Below, one piece after another: positions 7,827 to 17,281 of a DNA stretch of 64,000 bases. The stretch is from Desulfococcus multivorans (lineage in GTDB: Bacteria > Desulfobacterota > Desulfobacteria > Desulfobacterales > Desulfococcaceae), in the NCBI RefSeq assembly GCF_001854245.1, contig NZ_CP015381.1:646001-710000 (forward strand), read 5' to 3'. The notes beneath the pieces are model-generated. The model was not told where the DNA came from. It was given only the letters and a program-made list of their open reading frames with translations, and ran no database searches. Positions within the stretch are counted from its first letter, which is position 1, and every line of letters begins with the position of its first letter. A program made the translations under genes and the position numbers.

Positions 7827-8623
7827 AGGGCAGGTCCATGAAGCTTGCGACGGATGACCTGTCGGTGGTCGTTCTGGGGTCCGGAACCTGCGTGCCGTCC
7901 CTGCGGCGAAGCGCCTGTTCAGTTTTCATGGAAACCGGCGACGCGAAACTGCTTTTCGATATCGGGCCGGGAACCATGCGGCGGCTGCTGGAGATCGACG
8001 TCGAAATTTTCGACGTAACCCACATCTTCCTGAGCCATTTCCATCCCGACCACACCGGAGAGCTTGTTCCGTTTCTCTTCGCGAACAAATATCCTGACGG
8101 CTCCAGGCGAAGCACTCCGCTGGTCCTGGCGGGCGGCAGGGGAATTCAGGCCTTTTTCGATGGACTTTTGAACGTTTATGGGCATTGGATCGCGTTGCCG
8201 CCGGACGGCTTCAGGATCATTGAATTCGACACCGATGGCCCGGACGTTCGATCGTTCGAGGCTTTTCGGGTGGACACGGCGCCGACGGAGCACAACCCGG
8301 AGAGCGTCGCCTTCCGGATTACCGCCGCCGGAGGGCGCTCGGCCGTATACTCCGGCGATACCGATTACAGCGACGCCCTGATCCGGCTGGCCCACGAGGC
8401 GGACCTGTTGATCTGTGAGGCCGCCGTGCCGGATGCCATGAAGATCGTCAAACACCTGACGCCTGCCCTGGCCGGAGAAATCGCCAGGCGGGCGGAGGTG
8501 AAACGATTGATGCTGACCCATTTCTACCCCCCATGTGAGGGGGCGGACATCCGGGGGGAATGCCGTAAATCCTTTTCAGGACCGCTTCTGCTGGCGGAAG
8601 ACCTGATGCGGGTGGACTGGTAG
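7823..8623 (+). CDS. MBL-fold metallo-hydrolase (RNase Z-like)
   Basis: A 266-residue metallo-beta-lactamase fold protein of the RNase Z/ElaC-like branch. It has VVLGSGTCVPS at the start, the metal motif SHFHPDHTGE, the later ligands H (TEHNPES), D (YSGDTDYSD) and H (LMLTHFYP). It lacks the long exosite arm typical of true tRNase Z, so a general phosphodiesterase role is possible. Translation may begin at 7823 (overlapping the DHH gene) or at the second ATG, 7838. Pairing with a DHH phosphoesterase suggests a shared role in nucleic acid or nucleotide turnover; this is inference. Confidence 0.8.
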   Translation: MKGRSMKLATDDLSVVVLGSGTCVPSLRRSACSVFMETGDAKLLFDIGPGTMRRLLEIDVEIFDVTHIFLSHFHPDHTGELVPFLFANKYPDGSRRSTPLVLAGGRGIQAFFDGLLNVYGHWIALPPDGFRIIEFDTDGPDVRSFEAFRVDTAPTEHNPESVAFRITAAGGRSAVYSGDTDYSDALIRLAHEADLLICEAAVPDAMKIVKHLTPALAGEIARRAEVKRLMLTHFYPPCEGADIRGECRKSFSGPLLLAEDLMRVDW

Positions 8624-8636
8624 GCGGCTGCAATTG

Positions 8637-9365
8637 ATGCGAAGCTATCCGGTAAACCTCCATGTCCAGGATCGGCTCTGCGTGGTTGTGGGCGGGGGCG
8701 AAGTCGGCACCCGCAAGGCCCTCCGGCTGATGCGCTGCGGCGCCCGGGTCACGGTGATCAGCCCTGTGACGACGCCGGCCCTCAAATCCGTCATCGACAG
8801 CGGCGACGTTCGCTGGCTTCCGCGGGCGTTTCAAAGCGGCGATCTGATCGTTCAACCCGATACGGCGTCGAAGCCTTCGCCCGAAGGGGCTGATGGGGGA
8901 TTGCCCGTCCCCGGAGTGGTCTTTATGGTCATCGCCGCTACGGACCAGGCGCCCGTCAACGCAGCGGTCCTGGCGGCGGCACGGCGGATCGGTATACTGT
9001 GCAGTGTTGCGGACCAGCCCGAAACGGGCGATTTCACCCTCCCGGCGATGGTTTCCCGAGGTGATCTGATCGTCACGGTATCGACGTCGGGCAAAAGTCC
9101 TGCTCTGGCCCGACGGTTGCGTAAAGATCTGGAGGCACAGCTGGGGGAGGAATACGATATCGCCCTGAAGCTCCTGGGCGCCCTTCGGGAGAGACTTCTG
9201 GGCGAGGGGCACGACCCGGAGGCCCACAAGGTCCGGTTCAGGCGGGTGATCGACGGCGGGTTGATCCCGCTGATCCGGGAGGGGCGGTTTGGGGATATCG
9301 ACCGGTTGCTGACGGAAGCCCTGGGAGAGGGATATACCTTTGAATCCTTGATGAAGGCGATATGA
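8637..9365 (+). CDS. Precorrin-2 dehydrogenase / sirohydrochlorin ferrochelatase-like protein
   Basis: About 242 residues, matching the N-terminal half of CysG and yeast Met8p. These oxidise precorrin-2 to sirohydrochlorin with NAD+ and may chelate iron. An NAD-binding Rossmann motif (VVVGGGEVGTRKAL) is followed by the family signatures VFMVIAATD and STSGKSPALARRLRKDLE. There is an insertion around residues 75-95 relative to typical members. The ATG at 8637 is taken as start; a TTG lies one codon upstream. It is immediately followed, with a 4-base overlap, by a CcsA-like gene and then hemA, so tetrapyrrole synthesis is the theme. Confidence 0.87.
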   Translation: MRSYPVNLHVQDRLCVVVGGGEVGTRKALRLMRCGARVTVISPVTTPALKSVIDSGDVRWLPRAFQSGDLIVQPDTASKPSPEGADGGLPVPGVVFMVIAATDQAPVNAAVLAAARRIGILCSVADQPETGDFTLPAMVSRGDLIVTVSTSGKSPALARRLRKDLEAQLGEEYDIALKLLGALRERLLGEGHDPEAHKVRFRRVIDGGLIPLIREGRFGDIDRLLTEALGEGYTFESLMKAI

Positions 9366-10204
9366 CGGCCATGATGGATGCGATGAGTCTGCTCGTTACC
9401 GTGACGATGGTGTTTTACATCCTGAGCACGATGGGATATTTCGGCTATCTGTTTCTGCAGCGGGAGTTCTGGCAGAAACTCGGATACGGTCTGTTGGGGG
9501 CGGGGTTCTTCTGTCACAGCCTACTGCTCGGATACGCCTTTGTCCACTTCGGATCCCTGCCCGCCCACAATCTTCACCAGACGCTTCTGCTGGTCGGGTG
9601 GGCCGTCACGGGTTTTTTTCTGGTGTTTCAGTACCGGTTTCAGGTGAAAGTGATGGGGATCTATGCCGCTCCCCTGGCGGCGTTCGTGATGATCGTATCC
9701 TCACGGCTGCCCGTCGAACCGGCTCAGGTCCAGGCCCATTTCCGAAGTTTCTGGCTCATTTTTCACGTCGTCATCATTCTCCTGGGCGAGGCGGCTTTTG
9801 CCATGGCCTGCGGGGTGGGAATCCTCTACCTCGTTCAGGAATATGCCATCAAAAACAAAAAACGGGGTTTCTTCTACCGTCGCCTTCCTTCTCTCGAACT
9901 GCTTGACACCACCGGCTATGCGTGTATTGTTTTTGGGTTCACGCTGCTCACCGTGGGGTTGATCGGCGGGTTCCTTTACGCTAAAACCGTCTGGGGACGG
10001 TTCTGGAGCGGGGATCCCAAGGAGATCTGGTCCGGGATCATGTGGCTTTTTTACGCCGCATTGCTTCACGAACGGCTGACCGTGGGATGGCGGGGACGGA
10101 AATCGGCGATTATGTCCATCGTCGGATTTGTGGTGCTGCTGTTTACATTTTTGGGTGTTAACGTGTTTTTAAAGGGACATCATGGAGAATTTACGCAATG
10201 GTAA
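9362..10204 (+). CDS. ccsA: CcsA/CcmC-type cytochrome c assembly membrane protein
   Basis: A 280-residue multispanning protein (about eight helices) of the haem-handling CcsA/CcmC/HemX family. The tryptophan-rich periplasmic signature appears near residue 215 as WGRFWSGDPKEIWS, followed by MWLFYA. Candidate haem-ligand histidines occur in PAHNLHQ, FHVV and LLHERL. In many deltaproteobacteria a protein of this type precedes hemA. It may act with a ResB-like partner in cytochrome c maturation or influence HemA level. Overlaps both neighbours. Confidence 0.85.
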   Translation: MTAMMDAMSLLVTVTMVFYILSTMGYFGYLFLQREFWQKLGYGLLGAGFFCHSLLLGYAFVHFGSLPAHNLHQTLLLVGWAVTGFFLVFQYRFQVKVMGIYAAPLAAFVMIVSSRLPVEPAQVQAHFRSFWLIFHVVIILLGEAAFAMACGVGILYLVQEYAIKNKKRGFFYRRLPSLELLDTTGYACIVFGFTLLTVGLIGGFLYAKTVWGRFWSGDPKEIWSGIMWLFYAALLHERLTVGWRGRKSAIMSIVGFVVLLFTFLGVNVFLKGHHGEFTQW

Positions 10205-10248
10205 GCCGCGCCGTTCAACCGCAGGCCTTTGACAAAGGGAGGGCGGCC

Positions 10249-11628
10249 ATGGACGACAAGCAGACCGCGGATCTCAAAGCGATGCAGTCGAGGCATTCCG
10301 ATGCGGCATCGGCGCTTTGCTGTCTGGAGTGCGACAAGGAGAACCCCCGACTCGACATCGTGCTTCTGGGGCTCAATCACAAGACCGCCGAGGTAGCGCT
10401 CAGGGAATGCCTGGGATTTTCCGACGTCGAAGCCGATACGGCGCTTCGCCATTTTCAGGCGTTGCCGGTCATTCGGGAGGTTTTTCTGCTGTCGACGTGC
10501 AACCGCGTCGAGATCCTCATGGCCACCCCGGATGCGCCTGCCGCGGTGGCGGCGGCCAAAAACTACCTCAGTGAATCCAAGCAGCTCGCCGTGGCCGACT
10601 TCGAATCCGCCCTCTATGTTCATCAGGGTGACGCGGCGGTCCGTCACATTTTCAGGGTGGCCGCCAGCCTTGATTCGATGGTGATCGGAGAGCCGCAGAT
10701 CCTGGGCCAGATCAAGGCGGCCTACCGCGACGCCGTCCAGAAAAAGACCTCCGGGGTCATCTTGAACCGTTTGCTGCACAAGACCTTCTTCGTCGCCAAA
10801 CGGGTTCGAACCGAAACCGGCATCGGCGATCACGCGGTCTCCATCAGCTATGCGGCCATCGAGCTCGGTCGGAAGATCTTCGGCGATCTCGAAAACAGGA
10901 AGGTGTTGTTGGTGGGGGCCGGAGAGATGGCCGAACTGGCCGTGGAACATCTCATCCGGCACCGGGCCGGAAAAATTTTCGTCGCCAACCGGACCTTCGA
11001 AAGAGGCGTGGCCCTGGCCGAACGGTTTCACGGCAAGGCTATCCGGTTCGAGGAGATCACCGATGTCCTCCGCGACGTGGATATTATCATCAGCTCCACC
11101 GGATCCCCGGGTTTCATTCTGCGTCGGGATCAGATCAAACAGGTGCTTCGTCCGCGCCGGAATCGCCCGTTGTTTTTCATCGATATTGCCGTTCCGCGGG
11201 ATATCGACCCGGAGATCAACCGCCTTTCCAATGTCTACGTTTACGACATCGACGATCTCAAGGACGTCATCGAAGAAAATGTCGAAGACCGAAACCGGGA
11301 GGCCCGACGCGCCGAGGGGATCATCGAGGAGACGGTCATCAAATTCAGGCAATGGTATGAAGTATTGGATATCGTGCCGACCATCGTAGGGCTTCGGGAG
11401 AAATTTTACGGCATTGCCGAGGCCGAGATCCGAAAGACGTTGAATCAGTCCCTCGCGCATCTTTCTGCGGAGGAGGGCCAGGCGATTCGTCGCATGACCA
11501 ATGCGCTGGTCAACAAGATCCTTCATGATCCCACCCTTTTTTTGAAGCGCAACGGATGTCTGGGTGAAAACTCGATTTATCTGGACGCCACGCGCAAACT
11601 TTTCAGACTCGATGAGGAAGACCTATGA
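10249..11628 (+). CDS. hemA: Glutamyl-tRNA reductase
   Basis: First committed enzyme of the C5 route to 5-aminolevulinate: reduces glutamyl-tRNA to glutamate-1-semialdehyde with NADPH. It has GLNHKTAEVALRE, the catalytic cysteine C84 in LSTCNRVE, SLDSMVIGEPQILGQ, and the NADPH-binding VLLVGAGEMAELA. The start at 10249 has GGGAGG six bases upstream. An upstream ATG at 10198, overlapping ccsA, would add 17 residues and also has a GGAGA. Either way there is an N-terminal extension of about 35-50 residues, with three Cys, before the conserved core; most HemA start at the core. Confidence 0.95.
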   Translation: MDDKQTADLKAMQSRHSDAASALCCLECDKENPRLDIVLLGLNHKTAEVALRECLGFSDVEADTALRHFQALPVIREVFLLSTCNRVEILMATPDAPAAVAAAKNYLSESKQLAVADFESALYVHQGDAAVRHIFRVAASLDSMVIGEPQILGQIKAAYRDAVQKKTSGVILNRLLHKTFFVAKRVRTETGIGDHAVSISYAAIELGRKIFGDLENRKVLLVGAGEMAELAVEHLIRHRAGKIFVANRTFERGVALAERFHGKAIRFEEITDVLRDVDIIISSTGSPGFILRRDQIKQVLRPRRNRPLFFIDIAVPRDIDPEINRLSNVYVYDIDDLKDVIEENVEDRNREARRAEGIIEETVIKFRQWYEVLDIVPTIVGLREKFYGIAEAEIRKTLNQSLAHLSAEEGQAIRRMTNALVNKILHDPTLFLKRNGCLGENSIYLDATRKLFRLDEEDL

Positions 11629-12560
11629 AAGCGATCGCCTTTTTGTTTCCCGGCCAGGGGTCTCAAAGCGTAGGCATGGGAAAGGACGTGTTCGAGGAAT
11701 ATGATGTTGTAAAGGAGCGGTTTAAGGCCGCCGAGACGATCACGGGGTTGCCGATATCCACCCTCTGCTTCGAGGGACCCATGGCCGCCCTGACGGAGAC
11801 GGTCAATCTCCAGCCGGCGGTCACGACGGTGAACCTCGCGTTTCTCGAAATTCTCAGGCGGGAGGGGGTGAAGCCCCGCGTCTCTGCCGGGCACAGCCTC
11901 GGCGAGTTCAGCGCATTGTGTGCCGCGGGCGTTGTTTCCGAGGAAGACACCCTCCGAATGGTTTTCCGGCGAGGGGAACTGATGCACCGCGAGGCGACCT
12001 TGCACAAGGGGGCCATGTCCGCCGTTATCGGGCTGTCCATCGATGCGGTGCGGGACCTTGTGGCTCAGGTGACGGAAGGGGTCGTCACGGTCGCCAACCA
12101 CAACGCGGAAAAACAGATCGTCATCACCGGTTCGCCCGATGCGGTCAAAAAGGCGGGTGAGATGGCCGCCGCCCAGGGTGGAAAAGCGATCCCGCTCAAG
12201 GTCAGCGGCGCATGGCACAGCCGCCTGATTCAAGGGGCGGAGGCCGAGTTTCGTGATTTTCTCGGCACCGTCGTTTTTCATCCGCCGGAAAGCCCGGTGA
12301 TCCACAATGTCACGGCAGACCGAACCGCCGATCCCGACGAGATCCGGAATCTCATGGCGGCACAGCTGTGCAGTCCGGTCCGGTGGTACGAGTCCGTTCT
12401 CAGGCTGATGACGGAAAATGTGACGGTATTCGTGGAGGTCGGTCCGGGCAAGGTGCTGACCGGGCTGGTGAAAAAGATCCTGCCGAAGGCCTATCCGTGC
12501 GAGATCTATAATGTCAATGATATGAAAAGTCTCGAGGTTTTCCTGAAGGCCGCGGCCTGA
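11625..12560 (+). CDS. fabD: Malonyl-CoA:ACP transacylase
   Basis: Transfers malonyl from CoA to acyl carrier protein for fatty acid synthesis. The 311-residue length is typical. FPGQGSQ is at the N-terminus, the nucleophile is S91 in GHSLGE, and the catalytic histidine is in GAWHSRL. The start overlaps the hemA stop (ATGA). It stands apart from other fab genes in this window. It converges on a DUF1178 gene four bases downstream. Confidence 0.95.
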   Translation: MKAIAFLFPGQGSQSVGMGKDVFEEYDVVKERFKAAETITGLPISTLCFEGPMAALTETVNLQPAVTTVNLAFLEILRREGVKPRVSAGHSLGEFSALCAAGVVSEEDTLRMVFRRGELMHREATLHKGAMSAVIGLSIDAVRDLVAQVTEGVVTVANHNAEKQIVITGSPDAVKKAGEMAAAQGGKAIPLKVSGAWHSRLIQGAEAEFRDFLGTVVFHPPESPVIHNVTADRTADPDEIRNLMAAQLCSPVRWYESVLRLMTENVTVFVEVGPGKVLTGLVKKILPKAYPCEIYNVNDMKSLEVFLKAAA

Positions 12561-12564
12561 TGGG

Positions 12565-12996
12565 TCAGGAGTCCAGATCCGAAGAGGGGTCCCGGGACGA
12601 ATCCAGGGGAAATTTAAAGAACCGGACCCCCTCCTCCTTCAGGGTCCGCTCCTCATCCGAGGTGCTGCTTCCCCTGATGTTTCTGGGCTTCACGGCACCA
12701 TAATGGATTTTGAGGGCCTCTTTGGCGAAATCACACCCCACATCCTCGAAATTCCTGTCCACAAAGTCCATCAGCTGCCGGCCGAGTCTCTCCGTCTCCT
12801 CCCCGGAAGCCGCGGGTTTGTGTGTGGATCGGGAGGGTTTGACGGCAAAGGTGGAAGGGACCTTCGTGACGACTCTGTCCTTGCAGATGGGGCAGGAAAC
12901 CAGTGCCTCTTCCATCTGTTTTTCATACGACAGGCTGTCCTTGAACCATCCTTCGAAAAGATGCCCCCGGGAACATTGCAAATCATATACGATCAT
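12565..12996 (-). CDS. DUF1178 family protein
   Basis: A 143-residue protein opening with MIVYDLQCSRGHLFEGWF and containing C-P-I-C, the arrangement of DUF1178, a widespread proteobacterial family with a probable N-terminal zinc ribbon (C8 with H11, then CPIC). The C-terminal third is charged. The function is unknown. It stands alone on the minus strand, convergent with fabD. Confidence 0.85.
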   Translation of the reverse strand: MIVYDLQCSRGHLFEGWFKDSLSYEKQMEEALVSCPICKDRVVTKVPSTFAVKPSRSTHKPAASGEETERLGRQLMDFVDRNFEDVGCDFAKEALKIHYGAVKPRNIRGSSTSDEERTLKEEGVRFFKFPLDSSRDPSSDLDS

Positions 12997-13074
12997 CTGT
13001 GATTACCTCTTGTTACACGATTGTACCTGATAATGGTTCAATTACCATAACGGTTGATATTTTCAAAGAGTTTA

Positions 13075-13104
13075 TTGACGGCGTCTTTTTTTTTGGCGTA
13101 TGTA
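13075..13104 (+). promoter_or_regulatory. Predicted promoter of the SH3-domain gene
   Basis: TTGACG (13075-13080) and TATGTA (13099-13104) are 18 bases apart, about 65-70 bases before the SH3 gene. The spacer contains a run of nine T. This is a motif match only. Confidence 0.4.
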
Positions 13105-13176
13105 TAAGCCCTTTAAAACGCCTTCTCCGGCAGACGCCGGATTTTAACCGATAGACGTACTGGAGTTGGTTTGCGG

Positions 13177-13830
13177 ATGAAAAAAATTCTAACGATCGGA
13201 ATATGCCTTCTGGTGTTTTCAGCGGCCGCGCAAGCTGAGAAAATGTATGTCAACGACACGATCCGGATCACGATTCGAACCGGTCCGGGGATCAACTATA
13301 AGGTCATCGGCGAAGCGGAATCCGGGCAGGAGATGGACGTTCGGGGAAGCCGGGACGGCTGGAGTCGGGTCAGGCTTTCGGACGGCCGGGAAGGTTGGGT
13401 GATCTCCCGGTTTCTCATTCGGAACTCATCCAGGAATAAACAGCTCACAGCCCTTCAGGAGGCCCACGACACGCTTGCGGCCGAGGTGGATGCCTTGAAG
13501 CAGGAGAATGAGCGATTGAAGGAAGAGAACCAGCGGCTCGATCTTTTATCGGGGGAGAGCCGCCGGACTTTGGAGGAAATAACCCATTCCTACGATGTTC
13601 TGAAAACGGAATCCAGGGATTTCCTGAAGGTCAAGGCGGCGTATGAAGCCGCCGCCGAGGGTTTGGAGGAGCAGAAGAGGATGACGGACCAGTTGAAGGC
13701 CAGGACGGAAGACCAGGAGTGGCAAAAAAATGCCGCTTTTTTTGTCGGCGGCGGCGTTCTGGTGCTGCTGGGATTTTTTGTCGGGGCGCTGAGCCGGGGC
13801 GACAGCCGGCGGCGATCATCCCTCTTATAG
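13177..13830 (+). CDS. SH3-domain, coiled-coil membrane protein (TIGR04211-like)
   Basis: About 217 residues: signal peptide (ILTIGICLLVFSAAAQA), a bacterial SH3 domain (residues about 20-85, with RTGPGINYKVIG and GWSRVRL), a coiled coil rich in Glu and Leu (about 90-185), and a C-terminal membrane helix. The short basic tail SRRRSSLL follows. This is the layout of the TIGR04211/YgiM family, anchored in the inner membrane with the SH3 domain outside. A possible peptidoglycan or envelope role is inference. Start: ATG at 13177, or TTG at 13171 with a GGAG five bases upstream. Confidence 0.8.
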   Translation: MKKILTIGICLLVFSAAAQAEKMYVNDTIRITIRTGPGINYKVIGEAESGQEMDVRGSRDGWSRVRLSDGREGWVISRFLIRNSSRNKQLTALQEAHDTLAAEVDALKQENERLKEENQRLDLLSGESRRTLEEITHSYDVLKTESRDFLKVKAAYEAAAEGLEEQKRMTDQLKARTEDQEWQKNAAFFVGGGVLVLLGFFVGALSRGDSRRRSSLL

Positions 13831-14103
13831 GGGCCCGCTCGAGCTTCAGGAGTCAATGGCGTCGGGGTGATTTCATAAGCCCTCAAGCCGTTGTATCAGG
13901 ACTCCGGTCTTCAGCCGCGATCCTTCAGTCGACATCATGAAAGGCGGCGGTTGAAACAGGGAAACATTCCGTTTCGCGCGCGCCTGCCGGATGGACGCCG
14001 TGCGTTGACATCCGGGAATTTGGCATTAATTTAGATCAGTGTTCGGCAGGGGTTTTATTTTGCATTCAGACATCAATTACGAGGTCAGAAATCAGGATGT
14101 TCG

Positions 14104-15222
14104 ATGACGACAAAACGGGATTACTATGAGATCCTGGGCGTAAGCCGGGATGCGCGTGACAGTGAGATCAAGAGCAAATATCGCAAACTCGCGATGAAGT
14201 TCCATCCGGACCGGAATCCGGACGATAAAGCCGCGGAAGAACAGTTCAAGGAGGCGGCGGAAGCCTACGAGGTGCTTCGGGATCCCCAGAAACGGAGCAT
14301 ATACGATCAATACGGTCATCAGGGCCTGGAAGGGCAGGGTTTTTCCGGGTTCGGCGGTTTTGATGATATCTTCTCCAGTTTTGGGGATATTTTCGAGGAT
14401 TTTTTCGGGTTTGGATCGGGTCGGCGTTCGAGCGGCCGAGGCCGCCGGGGCAATGACCTTCGCTATGATATGAAGCTCTCCTTCATGGAGGCCGCTTTCG
14501 GCACGGAGACGCAGATCGATGTCGAAAAGCTGGCCAACTGCCCGAGTTGCGGGGGAAGCGGATGCGCATCGGGAACTCACCCCGAAGCCTGCCCCCACTG
14601 CGGCGGCTCCGGTCAGATCTCCCGCTCACAAGGTTTTTTTACGGTGCGGACGACGTGCCCTCATTGCCGGGGCAACGGCCGGATCATCACCCATCCCTGC
14701 GACAATTGCCAGGGCGGCGGCAAGGTTCGGGTCACCAAGAAGGTGTCCGTAAAGATACCCGCCGGGGTGGACAACGGTTCACGACTTCGGCTGAGCGGCG
14801 AGGGGGGGGCGGGGGAGAACGGCGGCCCGCCGGGTGACCTTTATGTCTTCATCCACGTCAGTCCCCACGAATTTTTCGAGCGGCACAACGCCGTCGACGT
14901 GGTCTGCCAGATCCCCATCTCCTTCATCCAGGCGGCTCTGGGCGACAAGGTCAGGGTGCCGACCCTCCAGGGAGAGAAGACATTGGTGATTCCCAAGGGA
15001 ACCCAGCCGGGGGAGATATTCCGGTTTCACGGCGAGGGCATTCCTTCCCTGAAAAACGGCCGGCGAGGAGATCAGATCATCCAGGTGGATGTCAAGACGC
15101 CGACGAACCTGAGCCGGAAGCAGGAGGCCCTTTTGCGGGATTTTGCCAAACTCGAAGAGGGGAAATTTACCAACAAACTGAAAAATATCCTGAAGGGCAG
15201 CCAGGCTGGAGCGGCGAGATAA
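14104..15222 (+). CDS. dnaJ: Chaperone DnaJ
   Basis: Hsp40 co-chaperone that stimulates DnaK ATPase. In order: J domain (residues 1-70, HPD motif in KFHPDRNP), Gly/Phe-rich linker (about 75-115), and the zinc domain with four repeats ([32 protein letters not shown]). The two C-terminal substrate-binding beta domains end in a short tail. All eight zinc cysteines are present. dnaK is not adjacent. A TTGACA at 14005 could be the -35 of a promoter, but its -10 partner is weak. No sigma-32 consensus was recognised. Followed ten to twenty bases later by queD. Confidence 0.97.
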   Translation: MTTKRDYYEILGVSRDARDSEIKSKYRKLAMKFHPDRNPDDKAAEEQFKEAAEAYEVLRDPQKRSIYDQYGHQGLEGQGFSGFGGFDDIFSSFGDIFEDFFGFGSGRRSSGRGRRGNDLRYDMKLSFMEAAFGTETQIDVEKLANCPSCGGSGCASGTHPEACPHCGGSGQISRSQGFFTVRTTCPHCRGNGRIITHPCDNCQGGGKVRVTKKVSVKIPAGVDNGSRLRLSGEGGAGENGGPPGDLYVFIHVSPHEFFERHNAVDVVCQIPISFIQAALGDKVRVPTLQGEKTLVIPKGTQPGEIFRFHGEGIPSLKNGRRGDQIIQVDVKTPTNLSRKQEALLRDFAKLEEGKFTNKLKNILKGSQAGAAR

Positions 15223-15243
15223 CCGGGGGATATGGAGCAGCGC

Positions 15244-15618
15244 ATGTTTGAGTTGAAGATTCTGACCCGTTTTGCCGCCGCCCACCAGCTCAGGATGGTG
15301 GGGCAGAAATGTGAAAATCTCCACGGACACAACTGGAAGGTCGAGGTCTGTGTCGGCGGCGAGCATCTGAACGAAGCGGGCGTTCTAATGGACTTCGGGG
15401 ACGTCAAGCGCCATGTCGCCGACATCATCCGGGAAATCGATCATAAATTTCTCAATGAGCTGGAATTCTTTCAGCGCGTGGAACAACCCTCCTCCGAAAG
15501 AATCGCCGTCCACATCGCCCAGGAGCTGCAAAAGCGCCTCGATACGCCGGGCGTCAGGGTTACCCGGGTCAGCGCCTGGGAGTCCGATGACGCCTGCGCA
15601 ACCTACATTCTTCCCTGA
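15244..15618 (+). CDS. queD: 6-carboxytetrahydropterin synthase
   Basis: Converts dihydroneopterin triphosphate to 6-carboxytetrahydropterin in queuosine/7-deazaguanine synthesis. About 124 residues. Zinc histidines are in AAHQL and LHGHNW, the catalytic cysteine is in KCENLHGH, and HKFLNE and the late Glu of SAWESDD are present. I chose the ATG at 15244 (GGAG six bases upstream); an in-frame ATG at 15232 adds four residues. queC and queE are not in the window. Confidence 0.93.
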   Translation: MFELKILTRFAAAHQLRMVGQKCENLHGHNWKVEVCVGGEHLNEAGVLMDFGDVKRHVADIIREIDHKFLNELEFFQRVEQPSSERIAVHIAQELQKRLDTPGVRVTRVSAWESDDACATYILP

Positions 15619-15765
15619 ACGCCGTTCATCCGAACCCCCTGGTTCACCTGCAGGTTGAGCCGGGGGGCAGGTTTATTGGAGCCGCGTAATCAATCGCTTT
15701 GATTGGGGAAGCCAGTCCGGGCGAGCCGGAGGACGTATGTGGGGTCGGGCCTGGCAGGGCAGCGG

Positions 15766-16323
15766 TCAGGCGGTCCGCCATTGACGGACGAGTTCGTCCC
15801 GGGTGACGACGGCCGTAACCTCCGGAACGTGTTTCCGAATATTTTCCAGCCCGCCTTCCTGCCGGTCGACGAGAATGACGGCTTTCACGACGCATAGCCC
15901 TTCGCTTCGGGCCCGTTCGATGGCTTTGATGGTGGACCCCCCGGTGGTGGCGACGTCGTCAATGACGGCCACCCGCTCCCCTGGCGCCATATCTCCCTCG
16001 ATCCATCGGATGATGCCGTGATCCTTTTGTTCCTTTCGAATGGAAAAAGCCTTGATGGGCTGTCCGTTCAGGCCGGATGCGAACGCCGTTGCAACGGCGA
16101 TGGGGTCCGCCCCGAAGGTAAGCCCTCCGATGCCCGTCACGTTCGCGTCCTTGACGGCTTCGAAAACGAGGTGGCCGATCAGGAACATCCCACGAGGATC
16201 CATCGTTGTGGGCTTGCAGTTGACGTAGAAGCTGCTCATCCGCCCGGATACCAGTTTGAATATGGGTTCTTCACTGTATTTGAAGGATTTTCGACATAAG
16301 AGTTCAATCAGTTCGTGTTTCAT
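15766..16323 (-). CDS. pyrE: Orotate phosphoribosyltransferase
   Basis: Makes OMP from orotate and PRPP in pyrimidine synthesis. 185 residues. The PRPP-binding motif is [14 protein letters not shown], and the catalytic loop carries RKEQKDHG. The start at 16323 gives the normal N-terminus ([14 protein letters not shown]). About 95 bases upstream lies a hairpin with a T6 tract on the coding strand, a candidate attenuator listed separately. The gene is transcribed away from ftsE and converges on queD. Confidence 0.95.
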   Translation of the reverse strand: MKHELIELLCRKSFKYSEEPIFKLVSGRMSSFYVNCKPTTMDPRGMFLIGHLVFEAVKDANVTGIGGLTFGADPIAVATAFASGLNGQPIKAFSIRKEQKDHGIIRWIEGDMAPGERVAVIDDVATTGGSTIKAIERARSEGLCVVKAVILVDRQEGGLENIRKHVPEVTAVVTRDELVRQWRTA

Positions 16324-16416
16324 CGGAAAGCATACCTTGATCGGCAAAAGGGATCGAATCCGACGGCAAGTCGGATCGATCGGTGAATAACATCTTGATT
16401 TTAGCGTCTTCATCAG

Positions 16417-16473
16417 ATAAAAAAGCCTCCACTGTTGTGGAAGAAGCGTGATAATGGGATACAGTGGAGGCTT
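16417..16473 (-). promoter_or_regulatory. Candidate transcription attenuator in the pyrE leader
   Basis: A perfect 13-bp inverted repeat (16461-16473 with 16423-16435) is followed on the minus strand by six T. This is an intrinsic terminator located between a possible promoter and pyrE. The promoter would be TTGACC at 16545-16540 and TATGGG at 16522-16517, spaced 17. A 68-codon open frame (16510 down to 16304) runs through it and ends inside pyrE. There is no upstream minus-strand gene that it could terminate. This resembles the leader-translation, UTP-sensitive attenuation known for enteric pyrE, but the mechanism here is inferred. Confidence 0.55.
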
Positions 16474-16576
16474 GGCGCGAGGAAAACTGGAAACAGCACT
16501 CCCCGGACATGTCAACCCCATACCAGTTAACATCGCAGGGGTCAATTCAAAAGCACCGGATCGGAGAGGATCCGCC

Positions 16577-17281
16577 TTGACGGCTTACGAATCGAAGAGT
16601 GCCATCATACAGATGTACCGCGTTACCAAGCGATACGGCGCCAAGAGTGCGCTTGTCGATATCTCCCTGGATATCGCCGACAATGAGTTCCTCTTTCTCA
16701 GCGGACCCAGCGGCGCCGGGAAAACCACCCTTCTGAAGCTGCTTTATCTTGGTGAAACGGCGTCGGAAGGTCAAATCATCGTGGACGGCCTGAACCTGTC
16801 TCGAATCTCCAGAAGGCGCGTGCCGTTCCTCCGCCGGAAATTCGGCATCATTTTCCAGGATTACAAGCTGATTCCCACCAAGAACGTCTACGACAACGTT
16901 GCTTTGGTCGTCGAAGCGGTCGGCGTGGAGCGCCGTTCCATCAAAAAGATGGTCAACAGCCTCCTCAGGACGGTGAAAATGGCGGACCGCAGCCGGGCTT
17001 TCCCCCCCAGCCTCTCCGGTGGAGAACAACAGCGGGTGGCCGTAGCCCGCGCCATTGCCGGAAATCCAAAAATCATCGTCGCCGACGAGCCGACCGGAAG
17101 TCTCGATGCCGACTCGGCACGGGTGATTCTGAATCTTCTCAAGCTCTATCATCGGCGGGGGGGGACGGTTATCATCGCGACCCACGACACGGAACTGATC
17201 CGAAACACGGGCGGCCGGGTGATTCTTCTCAACGACGGCTATCTCGAAGTGTCAACCGTCATTCCGAAGCAACAACTATGA
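16577..17281 (+). CDS. ftsE: Cell division ATP-binding protein FtsE
   Basis: ABC ATPase that works with FtsX to control peptidoglycan amidase activation at the septum. Walker [11 protein letters not shown]-loop [10 protein letters not shown], signature [14 protein letters not shown], Walker [13 protein letters not shown] and switch His in IATHDTEL are all present. The TTG at 16577 is my preferred start (GGAGAGG about eight bases upstream, 234 residues); an ATG at 16613 would shorten it by 12 residues. Overlaps ftsX by four bases. Confidence 0.92.
   Translation: MTAYESKSAIIQMYRVTKRYGAKSALVDISLDIADNEFLFLSGPSGAGKTTLLKLLYLGETASEGQIIVDGLNLSRISRRRVPFLRRKFGIIFQDYKLIPTKNVYDNVALVVEAVGVERRSIKKMVNSLLRTVKMADRSRAFPPSLSGGEQQRVAVARAIAGNPKIIVADEPTGSLDADSARVILNLLKLYHRRGGTVIIATHDTELIRNTGGRVILLNDGYLEVSTVIPKQQL

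Noticed and set aside
10180-11526. A 448-codon minus-strand frame opposite hemA
   Set aside because: It is the antisense shadow of a clearly coding hemA with all catalytic motifs; no ribosome-binding site and no recognisable domain.
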